From Proteiniphilum sp. (GTDB lineage: Bacteria; Bacteroidota; Bacteroidia; Bacteroidales; Dysgonomonadaceae): 19,588 bases of DNA. This document shows, in pieces, positions 7,191 through 14,635 of the stretch. The position numbers and the translations under genes were made by a program. A model generated the notes under the pieces. It was given only the letters and a program-made list of their open reading frames with translations, was not told the DNA's origin and did not search any database. How positions within the stretch are numbered: the stretch's first letter is position 1; every line of letters begins with the position of its first letter. The stretch is taken from the NCBI GenBank assembly GCA_016649795.1, contig JAENWZ010000009.1, positions 1 through 19,588 of the forward strand. Reading direction: 5' to 3'.

Positions 7191-7532
7191 TCAAAAGTTA
7201 TCGGGCTCCGTCTTTGCCGCCGTGGCGGTGATGGTTCTGAAATCATCGTCGAAATGGGAGAGGAGCATCTCTGTCAGTTTAACGTGGAAAGTGGTGTATA
7301 GCTTAGACGTGATATGTTTCCTGTCTTTTCTTTTCAACAAGCCAAAACGTAATTGTTTCTCATCCACCCAAATCTGAGGCTTAAAGAAAGCCTCGTTCCT
7401 CCATAAAAGTGTCCCATAGGTTAGGCGTCCGTCACTTGTGCGCGCCCATTTGTCTGCTTTTTTGCTGTCAATCGCTTCGTAAATCTTATCGAGCAGCAGA
7501 TCCGGATTATCGGTATATATAATAATTGCCAT
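7191..7532 (-). CDS. conserved-looking hypothetical protein, 113 residues
   Basis: I do not recognise a family. The protein is short, soluble and mixed alpha/beta. It has no signal peptide or membrane segment. It opens MAIIIYTDNPDLLLDKIYEA, a likely beta-strand and helix. The middle contains aromatic-rich LTYGTLLWRNEAFFKPQIWV, then basic LLKRKDRKHITSKLY, and a long C-terminal helix that includes KLTEMLLSHFDDDF. The alternation of strands and the W/F-rich centre suggest a small ligand- or protein-binding fold, but this is inference. It sits 21 nt after murQ and 13 nt before the hydrolase gene, so it is probably co-transcribed with the MurNAc genes. The codon usage and length of frame support a real gene. 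Confidence 0.72.
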   Translation of the reverse strand: MAIIIYTDNPDLLLDKIYEAIDSKKADKWARTSDGRLTYGTLLWRNEAFFKPQIWVDEKQLRFGLLKRKDRKHITSKLYTTFHVKLTEMLLSHFDDDFRTITATAAKTEPDNF

Positions 7533-7553
7533 TGTGATTGCTTAATTTATCTT

Positions 7554-8372
7554 TTATTTCGAATTCTTATAACTGTCTATCGCCTTTTTAACGGATCCGT
7601 GGAGGAGGAGCAGGTTCTTAGCCTGTTCATAGGAGAGGGAGAGTTCATCTACAATCATACGTGTACCTCTGTCGACCAGCTTCTGGTTGGTGAGCTGCAT
7701 GTTGACCATACGATTCCCTTTCACCCTTCCCAGCTTGATCATGGTGCTGGTGGTAATCATGTTCAGCACCAGCTTCTGTGCTGTCCCCGACTTCATGCGG
7801 GTGCTGCCCGTCACATATTCGGGACCGACAATAGGTTCAATCTTTATTTCAGCTTCAAACGCCACGGGCGAATCGGGATTACAACTGATAGCACCGGTAA
7901 GGATCTTTTTCTCCCGCGCTCTGCGCAGTGCCCCAATAACGTAGGGTGTTGTGCCGGAGGCAGCGATACCCACCAGCACATCATTCACGTTGATCTTATA
8001 CTCCATAAGGTCTTCCCATCCTTTATCTATGTCATCTTCCGCTGCTTCCACAGGGTTACGCAGGGCGCTGTCGCCACCTGCTATCAGCCCGATCACGTAC
8101 GTGTTGGGCATGCCGAAAGTGGGCGGTATCTCTGAGGCGTCGAGCACTCCCAGGCGTCCGCTGGTACCCGCACCCAGGTAAAAAAGGCGTCCGCCGCGCC
8201 GCATGCGCTCAACAATGCCCGTCACCAGCTTCTCTATTTCAGGGATTGTTTTTTCAACAGCTAGTGCCACCTTCCGGTCTTCAGCGTTTATCTCCGTCAG
8301 CAGCTCCATCACCGATTTCTTTTCCAGATCGTTATAGAGTGATGCCTGTTCTGTTATTTTTATGAATGTCAT
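7554..8372 (-). CDS. murQ: N-acetylmuramic acid 6-phosphate etherase
   Basis: Cleaves the D-lactyl ether of MurNAc-6-phosphate to give GlcNAc-6-phosphate and D-lactate, feeding cell-wall sugar into amino-sugar metabolism in the cytoplasm. The 272-residue protein is a SIS-domain enzyme. The phosphosugar loop is LGAGTSGRLGVLDASEIPPT (66-85), and IAASGTTPYVIGAL (136-149) is the second SIS motif. The two glutamates matching the catalytic acid/base residues of E. coli MurQ (E83, E114) are E81 and E112. VTGSTRMKSGTAQK (187-200) and GNRMVNMQ are family signatures. It is a little shorter than E. coli MurQ (298 residues), mainly at the ends. It lies 46 nt after murK, as in the murTKQ group of Tannerella forsythia. 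Confidence 0.97.
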   Translation of the reverse strand: MTFIKITEQASLYNDLEKKSVMELLTEINAEDRKVALAVEKTIPEIEKLVTGIVERMRRGGRLFYLGAGTSGRLGVLDASEIPPTFGMPNTYVIGLIAGGDSALRNPVEAAEDDIDKGWEDLMEYKINVNDVLVGIAASGTTPYVIGALRRAREKKILTGAISCNPDSPVAFEAEIKIEPIVGPEYVTGSTRMKSGTAQKLVLNMITTSTMIKLGRVKGNRMVNMQLTNQKLVDRGTRMIVDELSLSYEQAKNLLLLHGSVKKAIDSYKNSK

Positions 8373-8377
8373 AGAAT

Positions 8378-8413
8378 ATGTTTCAATGTTTCAATGTTTA
8401 ATGTTTATTGTTT
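8378..8413. repeat. short degenerate tandem repeat between murK and murQ
   Basis: ATGTTTCA occurs twice in a row (8378-8385, 8386-8393), followed by ATGTTTA twice (8394-8400, 8401-8407) and TTGTTT. This fills almost the whole 46-nt murK-murQ gap. It could have arisen by slippage and would place murQ's translation start next to A-rich repeats on its mRNA. Confidence 0.7.
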
Positions 8414-8418
8414 GATAC

Positions 8419-9309
8419 TCAAATTTTAAAATGCGATGATTCCTGCGGCTTTGCCGGGTGATGATATTGAATCAGCCCCGGCATGGGTGACTGTTCAATT
8501 TTACCAACAACCATCTCTTTTTCTGCTGCTACTTCTTTCAAAATCTCAGAGAAGTACCAGGCGATGGAGCCTACAAAGTGAACGCTGTTTTTCCGATAAT
8601 TGTAAAGCATCACATTCCTTTCGAAGAATGCGGTGAAACCATTGGTTACAATCCGTCGGATGCTTTTGTCATCTATATGACTGAGCAGGAAGGGAGCGAA
8701 GTTCGCCAGAAAACGGCTGGGGAAGGGTTGCCGGTAGACACGCTCGATAATAAGAGCCGGTGAGAGGTTGTACTCCTCAAGCAGCTTCTCTTTCAGCCCC
8801 AGGGTGAGTTGATTCTTCAGTGCATCGCCCACCAGTTGTCTGCCCAGCGCGGCTCCGCTACCTTCATCACCCAGAATAAAGCCGAGTGGTGATACCTGAT
8901 ATATGATCTCTCTGCCGCTCCATTCGCATGAGTTGCTTCCGGTACCCATGATACAGGCAATACCCGTATCAACCCCGCAGAGACTGTGTGCAGCAGCGAT
9001 CAGATCGCTGTACACATGGATTGTATCTATGGGAAACGACTGGTGAAGAGCATTCCTCACCAGGGCTGTTTTCTCGGGGATACAGCCTGTTCCGTAAAAA
9101 TGGATAGATTGAATCGGACTGTTCTTCAGGAGAGGATAAGCATGCTGTTTGATCTCTTCTGCAATCTCTTCCTCTGTTTGATACACCGGGCTGATCCCTT
9201 TTCCCGAAAAGCGGTGTATGATCTTTCCACCCGATGTAAGGCACCAATCGGTCTTGGTGGCACCGCTGTCGGCGATCAGTATTGTCTCTGTTAATGCTGA
9301 ATGATCCAT
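8419..9309 (-). CDS. murK: BadF/BadG-family amino-sugar kinase, MurNAc/GlcNAc kinase MurK
   Basis: An ATP-dependent kinase of the BadF/BadG/BcrA/BcrD ASKHA superfamily, 296 residues. It probably phosphorylates imported MurNAc, and perhaps GlcNAc, at O-6, the substrate step for MurQ. The phosphate-1 motif is ADSGATKTDW (13-22), the likely catalytic aspartate is D102 in YSDLIAAAHS, the phosphate-2 motif is MGTGSNS (121-127), and GDEGSGAALGRQLV (147-160) is the typical amino-sugar kinase segment. VHFVGSIAWYFSEIL is the adenosine region. No signal peptide is present. The call as MurK rather than generic N-acetylglucosamine kinase rests on position between murT and murQ, the arrangement shown in Tannerella forsythia to support MurNAc use without a PTS transporter. 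Confidence 0.9.
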   Translation of the reverse strand: MDHSALTETILIADSGATKTDWCLTSGGKIIHRFSGKGISPVYQTEEEIAEEIKQHAYPLLKNSPIQSIHFYGTGCIPEKTALVRNALHQSFPIDTIHVYSDLIAAAHSLCGVDTGIACIMGTGSNSCEWSGREIIYQVSPLGFILGDEGSGAALGRQLVGDALKNQLTLGLKEKLLEEYNLSPALIIERVYRQPFPSRFLANFAPFLLSHIDDKSIRRIVTNGFTAFFERNVMLYNYRKNSVHFVGSIAWYFSEILKEVAAEKEMVVGKIEQSPMPGLIQYHHPAKPQESSHFKI

Positions 9310-9351
9310 TAAGCTTGATTCGTTATACTTCTATTAACCATTATCCGGCAC

Positions 9352-10524
9352 TTATAGTTTGATATAGATATTCTTTTTATATAAAATATATCCGAACAGC
9401 CAGCAGACGGTGATGAACAGCAGCGCATAGAGCAACGATCCGAAATAATCACCCGCCCAGGGTTGAATAAGAACTCCGTAAGTAAATGATTTGACGGAAA
9501 GGAGTTCACCCTGGTATGAAAAACGGATGTTTGATACCAGGTTGGCCATGACGCCGGCAAAGACGTAGACGATGAGCGGATTCACGCCGAAAGCGTGGAA
9601 AAAGCGGCTCCATTTCTCTTTTTTGTGTATATCAATCATCCAGATAAGCAGGCCCAGCAATTGTGCGGCAAAGCCGGTGGTGGTGAGCACGAATGTCGGA
9701 CTCCATATCTTCTTGTTGATAGGGCACCCATAATGCAGCAGCAATCCGGAGAAAGCAAGTATGGTTCCCCAGATCAACAGCTTCTCCACACGCTTGTGGT
9801 TGTCCTTGTTCTCAACAATCAGCTTGCCGAAGAGAAAGCCGATAAGCACATGGGCGACGGAGGGGATAGTGCTGAGCAGTCCTTCGGGATCGAGTGCAAT
9901 TCGTACCCTTTCCGGTGTGGTATCTTTATACATATGACCGGTACCCCACAGTGCTTTGTCGACCACAGCAATGATATTCTGTTCCGACATCTCAAGCCCT
10001 TTTCCGAAGCGAAGAAGCAGGTAATACCCTGCCAGTAATATAGCAATTACCCACACCAACGATTTGTTTTTTACAAAGATCGCAATAAGTGCTGCAAAAC
10101 CGTAGGCCAGCGCCAACCGTTGCAATACACCCAGTATACGCAGGGTGTTGAAATGGGTTGCTGCTATGCCGAATGGCTCTCCTGAAGCCAGTCCGCGTGT
10201 AAGTTGTCCAAACCATCCCAGCGCCAGCCCAATCACGAATATAAGGATGGTGCGCCTCACTATCTTCCAGATGGCTCCTCCGGAGGGTTCGAAGTTGAAC
10301 TTGCGCAGCGACATGAAGGTGGAGACGCCCATGATGAACATGAAGAAGGGAAATACCAGGTCGGTGGGTGTGAGCCCGTGCCAGTGAGCATGTCTGAGTG
10401 GTGCGTAGGCATAGCTCCACGAACCGGGATTATTGACCATGATCATACCTGCAATGGTGATACCGCGAAGAATGTCGAGTGAGAGGAGGCGGCCGCTCTG
10501 TTTAGTGATTGGAATTGCGTTCAT
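9352..10524 (-). CDS. murT: MurT-type inner-membrane protein (DUF5009 / heparan-alpha-glucosaminide N-acetyltransferase family)
   Basis: A polytopic membrane protein of 390 residues with about ten hydrophobic segments. The N-terminal SLDILRGITIAGMIMVNNPG (15-34) is the hallmark of this acyltransferase-like family. HAHWHGLTPTDLVFPFFMFI (45-64) follows. Its H45 lines up with the active-site histidine of human HGSNAT (H269, in KHASWNG), as I recall that sequence. DPEGLLSTIPSVAHVLIGFL is the second signature. The homologous Tannerella forsythia gene next to murK and murQ was identified as the MurNAc inner-membrane transporter, and the same gene order is seen here. Transport by an acetyltransferase fold remains unusual, and an acetyl-transfer role is not excluded. 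A gap of 152 nt without a recognisable promoter or terminator separates it from the NamZ gene. Confidence 0.87.
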   Translation of the reverse strand: MNAIPITKQSGRLLSLDILRGITIAGMIMVNNPGSWSYAYAPLRHAHWHGLTPTDLVFPFFMFIMGVSTFMSLRKFNFEPSGGAIWKIVRRTILIFVIGLALGWFGQLTRGLASGEPFGIAATHFNTLRILGVLQRLALAYGFAALIAIFVKNKSLVWVIAILLAGYYLLLRFGKGLEMSEQNIIAVVDKALWGTGHMYKDTTPERVRIALDPEGLLSTIPSVAHVLIGFLFGKLIVENKDNHKRVEKLLIWGTILAFSGLLLHYGCPINKKIWSPTFVLTTTGFAAQLLGLLIWMIDIHKKEKWSRFFHAFGVNPLIVYVFAGVMANLVSNIRFSYQGELLSVKSFTYGVLIQPWAGDYFGSLLYALLFITVCWLFGYILYKKNIYIKL

Positions 10525-10676
10525 CGTTTTTTCTTAAGAATGTATCTGTCTACTCTTTTTATCGCTCTTCGCGAGCAACGGGTGCCCGCTAAACATCGGA
10601 ATGTCTTATATTTAGCTGTATACGCATCGCGGGTATATATGTGAAAGTTGAATGCTAAAATATTCTCCTGAGCGAT

Positions 10677-11975
10677 TCAGCGGTAAAGATAGTATTTCTT
10701 CGACAATTTTCTGAATGACTCTTCATCTTTGATCCAGTAGGCCTCAATATCGTCATAGCGATGGTTTTTGCTGAACTCCCGCCGGATAAAATCGGTGCCG
10801 CACACCTTGTCGAACATATTGAACCTGTTGTCGGGTGCATGATCAAACACTTTGTGGTCGGGATAGAGCTGCGCAGCCACCTCCATCACATGAAACTGAA
10901 TATCCGACAGACGGGCTTTGTTGAAGTCGTTGAGGTGTATCTGCACCCCCTGAATGTTTGTTCCCGCTCCAACGGAATAGTAGGGCTTCAGGTGGATGGG
11001 CCGGAAAGTGATCCCGGGAAGTTTTTTCGCGTTGAGTGCTTTGGCAAATTCTTCGGCATTGATCCATTCGGCGGCGAACATCTCGAAGGGGAGGGTGTAT
11101 CCTACACCGATGGAGATATAACCCAGTTCACCCAGGATACCGGAAACGGGATAGAAAGAGGCTGAGTGTGCAAACGGAATATGGGGTGAAGTGGGCACCC
11201 AGGGTAGTCCCGTATCTTCGAAATTCATCTTCCGGCGCCACTTCTTCATCTTCACCACCGTCAGCCTGCAGGGTTGCGGGATCATCCCCTCTCCGTTGAT
11301 CATCTCCGCCAGCTCTCCGCAAGTGAGCCCATACACATAGGGGATCTTGAGCTGGCTGACGAATGAGAAAAAGCCCTCTTCCACGAGGTTACCCTCCACC
11401 TTGCGTCCTCCCAAGGGGTTGGGGCGGTCCAGCACCACGAATTCTATGTTGTTTTCCGCTGCTGCCTGCATGGCCAGGTACATGGTAGAGATATAGGTGT
11501 AGGAGCGGCAACCTATATCCTGTATATCGTACACCAGTACATCGATATCCTGCAGCATCTCTTTCGTGGGTTTTCGTGTGGCACCGTAAAGTGAATAGAC
11601 AGGTACGCGGGTGTTGGTATCTTTGAAGTCGGATACCTTATCACCCGCATGTACATCGCCACGTACGCCATGTTCCGGTCCGTACAGGGCTACGAGCTGC
11701 ACATTGGGTGCTTCATGCAGGATGTCGATGGTCGATCTCAGGTTGTTGTCCACTCCCGTAGGGTTGGTGATCAAACCTACACGTTTTCCCTGAAGGATCT
11801 TAAAGTTGGATGCTTTCAGCACCTCTATCCCTGTCTTCATACGAATATTTTGGGCAAAAGCGGATGAGGTGATCATCATGCTGCACAGAATTAATGTCAT
11901 GACTGCTCCTGATCTACGTGATAAGAAGTGAGTGTTACCGGAACCATCTTTCTTTGAGACTTGTTGTTGATACAT
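10677..11975 (-). CDS. namZ: exo-beta-N-acetylmuramidase NamZ (DUF1343, GH171)
   Basis: Releases MurNAc from the non-reducing end of peptide-free peptidoglycan strands. The 432 residues carry the family motifs in order: LITNPTGV (68-75), GPEHGVRGDVHAGD (99-112, with E101 a likely catalytic acid), VYDIQDIGCRSYTYISTM (148-165), LDRPNPLGGRKVEG (182-195), PYVYGLTCGELAEM (212-225) and WVPTSPHIP (259-267). The N-terminus has an export signal. From the first ATG the n-region is long (hydrophobic part 26-41, cleavage near SAFA-Q), whereas an internal ATG at codon 26 gives a shorter signal with few basic residues. Either start gives an exported, probably periplasmic protein. It sits 20 nt after ampG and supplies the substrate for MurT, MurK and MurQ. 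Confidence 0.93.
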   Translation of the reverse strand: MYQQQVSKKDGSGNTHFLSRRSGAVMTLILCSMMITSSAFAQNIRMKTGIEVLKASNFKILQGKRVGLITNPTGVDNNLRSTIDILHEAPNVQLVALYGPEHGVRGDVHAGDKVSDFKDTNTRVPVYSLYGATRKPTKEMLQDIDVLVYDIQDIGCRSYTYISTMYLAMQAAAENNIEFVVLDRPNPLGGRKVEGNLVEEGFFSFVSQLKIPYVYGLTCGELAEMINGEGMIPQPCRLTVVKMKKWRRKMNFEDTGLPWVPTSPHIPFAHSASFYPVSGILGELGYISIGVGYTLPFEMFAAEWINAEEFAKALNAKKLPGITFRPIHLKPYYSVGAGTNIQGVQIHLNDFNKARLSDIQFHVMEVAAQLYPDHKVFDHAPDNRFNMFDKVCGTDFIRREFSKNHRYDDIEAYWIKDEESFRKLSKKYYLYR

Positions 11976-11995
11976 TATTTCATGTTTTTGTATTG

Positions 11996-13306
11996 TTACT
12001 GTTCCGTTGTGACCTCCTCAAACGGTTGAAGCTCTTTTTTTGACTTCCCGAACTCCTTGTCTACTTTCATAAAGGGGATGAGGATCAGTGTGGGGATGGT
12101 GATGATCATAATGAAGATAAAGAAATGTTCATATCCCAAATGTTCCTGTATCCATCCAGCAGCCATGCCGGGGATCATCATACCCAGCGCCATAAACCCG
12201 GTACAGATGGAGTAGTGGGCTGTTTTATGTTCACCCTGCGAGAAATAGATCAGATAGAGCATGTATGCCGTAAATCCGAAGCCATAGCCAAACTGTTCAA
12301 TAGCTACAGCTACGTTCACCCAGAAAAAATTATCAGGCTGATAGAACGAAAGGAGGAGGTAAGCGGCATTGGGTAGGGTGATGGCCAGTGCCATAGGCCA
12401 TATCCAGTGCTTCAGTCCGTTGCGGGAGGCTACGACACCTCCGATAATGCCCCCCAGTGTGAGGGCAATCACACCCACTGTCCCGTATACCAGGCCTACC
12501 TCCTGCGTATTCAGTCCCAATCCCCCTATCTCACGTGCATCGAGCAGAAAAGGGGAGGCCAGCTTCACCAGCATCGCTTCGGCCAGGCGATATAACAGGA
12601 TAAAGGCGATAGCCAGGCCGATACCCTTCTTCGTGAAGAAGGACTTGAAGGTATTTCCAAATTCGATGAGCACCATCTTTTGGGTGTGTGCCTCCTTACC
12701 GCTATCCTCCGCATGGCGGGGGAGGGCAAAGCGGTGATATACCATGAAGGCCACAAAGAGTCCCGCCATGATAAAAAAGGTGATGCTCCAGGACAGGGGT
12801 ATATTCCCTGTGGATTTTTCGAAGTATCCAGCCAGAATAATAAGCAGTCCCTGACCTGTGATCATGGCCAGGCGATAGAAGGTGCTGCGGATGCCCACGA
12901 AAAAAGACTGCTCTGAATCATCCAACGCGAGCATGTAGAAGCCGTCGGCAGCGATATCGTGCGTGGCGGAGCTGAAGGCCATCAGCCAGAAGAAAGCGAG
13001 TGATGCCTGCAGGTAGAAGGGTGTGGGCAGGGTGAATGCGATACCCGCTAGGCCGGCACCTATCAGCAGCTGCATGGAGACGATCCACCACCGTTTTGTT
13101 TTCAGGATGTCTACAAAAGGGCTCCAGAACGGTTTGATCACCCAGGGCAGGTAGAGCCAGCTGGTATAGAGAGCTATATCGGTATTGGAGAGCCCGAAAC
13201 GTTTATACATGATCACCGACACGGTCATCACTGCCACATAGGGCAGTCCCTCGGCGAAATAGAGTGTAGGTATCCAGCTCCATGGGGAGTGAGTCGTTTT
13301 TTTCAT
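11996..13306 (-). CDS. ampG: AmpG-type muropeptide permease (MFS)
   Basis: A 12-helix major-facilitator transporter of 436 residues, probably importing GlcNAc-anhydroMurNAc or its peptides into the cytoplasm by proton symport. Family-like features are the N-terminal IPTLYFAEGLPYVAVM, WLYLPWVIKPFWSPFVDILK (helix 2-3 loop), AFSSATHDIAADGFYMLAL (helix 4-5, with the conserved ATHDIAADG), and IEQFGYGFGFTAYMLYLIYF in the C-terminal half. The start follows the SpoIID-like gene's stop by 12 nt. The substrate is assigned by family and by neighbours. Other sugar or peptide MFS carriers are less likely because the whole run deals with peptidoglycan. In E. coli AmpG activity feeds recycling and beta-lactamase signalling, but no ampR or ampC homologue is visible here. 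Confidence 0.88.
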   Translation of the reverse strand: MKKTTHSPWSWIPTLYFAEGLPYVAVMTVSVIMYKRFGLSNTDIALYTSWLYLPWVIKPFWSPFVDILKTKRWWIVSMQLLIGAGLAGIAFTLPTPFYLQASLAFFWLMAFSSATHDIAADGFYMLALDDSEQSFFVGIRSTFYRLAMITGQGLLIILAGYFEKSTGNIPLSWSITFFIMAGLFVAFMVYHRFALPRHAEDSGKEAHTQKMVLIEFGNTFKSFFTKKGIGLAIAFILLYRLAEAMLVKLASPFLLDAREIGGLGLNTQEVGLVYGTVGVIALTLGGIIGGVVASRNGLKHWIWPMALAITLPNAAYLLLSFYQPDNFFWVNVAVAIEQFGYGFGFTAYMLYLIYFSQGEHKTAHYSICTGFMALGMMIPGMAAGWIQEHLGYEHFFIFIMIITIPTLILIPFMKVDKEFGKSKKELQPFEEVTTEQ

Positions 13307-13318
13307 CTGTATCGTTAT

Positions 13319-14635
13319 TTAGTATTTTTTCCTGATATCTGTGCCGGAGAAGTAATGTTTCAGGATCTCTGCATAGCTGTAACCTTTCTCAGCCATCATG
13401 GCAGCACCTATCTGACACAATCCTACGCCATGGCCCCAGCCGGCACCTGTAAGCGTGAATTTTTGGGGTATCCCCTCATCGTTCTCCTCATCCCCATCCA
13501 CCACGAAGGCGGAGCTGTAGAGATGTGACCGGGAGAGGGTGCGCCTGATCTCCAGCTCTTTGCCGATGGTCATCACGCGCTCCGTGCCGATAATCTTCAG
13601 CCGGATGATGCGTCCCGAGGTGCCCCGCTCGAGTGGCTGCAGGGCTATGATCTCACCCCAATCGATGCCGGAGCGCTCTCTGACCAGTTGTGACAGCTCC
13701 TCCTGCGAATAGACTACCTTCCAGCGGTAGAAATCGGCTGTCTCACGGTCGTAGTCGTTCAGCACCTGCCTGAGCACACCGGCGTCCTGTGTGTTGCAGA
13801 AGGCAGGGGGTGAGGAGCGGATCCACTCTTCAGCGTTCTCTTCCACCGTCAGATCGGGCAGGGGAGCGTCTTCGGGGTAATCAGCCTTACCCTGAAGATA
13901 GGGATGAGCGATGGGCTCCCATACATTCTCGAAGGTCTCCATCACACCGCCGCAGCATTTCGAGAAACGAGCATCGCAGATGATATCGCCGTAGGAGATC
14001 ACTCTGCCGCGTGTTTGACCGATCACTGCACTCACTAGAGGGGTGGACTGTCGGGTGATACCCTGATAGCGCTGGCAGTGGTCGTCGGCACATACGTCGA
14101 AGAGGGAGTGATCCTCGCGGTCGTACCAGCGAACGATCTCGGTAGGTGATTCAAAGGATGTCTTATAATTACCTGCAATGTCCTTGTTCTTTTGTATCTG
14201 TGCCAGCAACCAGCTGCGGGAGATGACGGCGTGTGCCTTCAGCAGCTCTTCGGAACTTGTGGCGCTCATCTCGGAAGAGATGACGCTCTTGAGGTAGTCC
14301 TCCAGGGAGACGATGTTGATAGCGGTGATGCCGCCCTTCTCCGCGATGAACTTCAACCCTCCCTGGAAGCGCTGGTTCTCTCTGCGTTCCCAGTGGAAGT
14401 GGAGCCCGATGATCACATCCTTCAACTCGAATGAATCGCTGTGCAGATCATCCGACTCAAAAGTGATCTCATCCTGTTTCTCACCGTTGAAGAGAATTTT
14501 CCCTTCCGATAGCTCCACCTTGTAATTGCCAGGGGGAAAAACTTTTCCTTTCAGTCTGTATGTGGTTAGCAGCGAAAAACTGATTTCAGGCTGCTCCAGT
14601 AAAATGCCTACATGTATCAGCGGGTCGTTCATCAT
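13319..14635 (-). CDS. SpoIID/LytB-domain protein without a signal peptide
   Basis: A 438-residue member of the SpoIID/LytB family (B. subtilis SpoIID is a lytic transglycosylase for peptide-free glycan). The start at 14635 overlaps the preceding gene's TGA as ATGATGA, giving a 4-nt overlap and likely translational coupling; a second ATG is one codon later. The catalytic region SLEDYLKSVISSEMSATSSE (110-129) keeps the essential glutamate (E122). LLKAHAVISRSW follows, then Cys-rich VCADDHCQRY (C182, C187) and DARFSKCCGGVMETFENVWE (C227, C228), typical of the metal or disulphide part of the fold. GAGWGHGVGLCQIGAAMMAE near the C-terminus is the family end motif. The N-terminus (MMNDPLIHVGILLEQPE) has no hydrophobic signal, and no alternative upstream start supplies one. 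The protein would therefore stay in the cytoplasm unless exported by another route, which is odd for a wall enzyme. Confidence 0.85.
   Translation of the reverse strand: MMNDPLIHVGILLEQPEISFSLLTTYRLKGKVFPPGNYKVELSEGKILFNGEKQDEITFESDDLHSDSFELKDVIIGLHFHWERRENQRFQGGLKFIAEKGGITAINIVSLEDYLKSVISSEMSATSSEELLKAHAVISRSWLLAQIQKNKDIAGNYKTSFESPTEIVRWYDREDHSLFDVCADDHCQRYQGITRQSTPLVSAVIGQTRGRVISYGDIICDARFSKCCGGVMETFENVWEPIAHPYLQGKADYPEDAPLPDLTVEENAEEWIRSSPPAFCNTQDAGVLRQVLNDYDRETADFYRWKVVYSQEELSQLVRERSGIDWGEIIALQPLERGTSGRIIRLKIIGTERVMTIGKELEIRRTLSRSHLYSSAFVVDGDEENDEGIPQKFTLTGAGWGHGVGLCQIGAAMMAEKGYSYAEILKHYFSGTDIRKKY

Noticed and set aside
8378..8413. Possible CRISPR-like array
   Set aside because: Units of 6-8 bp are adjacent with no spacers; this is a simple tandem repeat.
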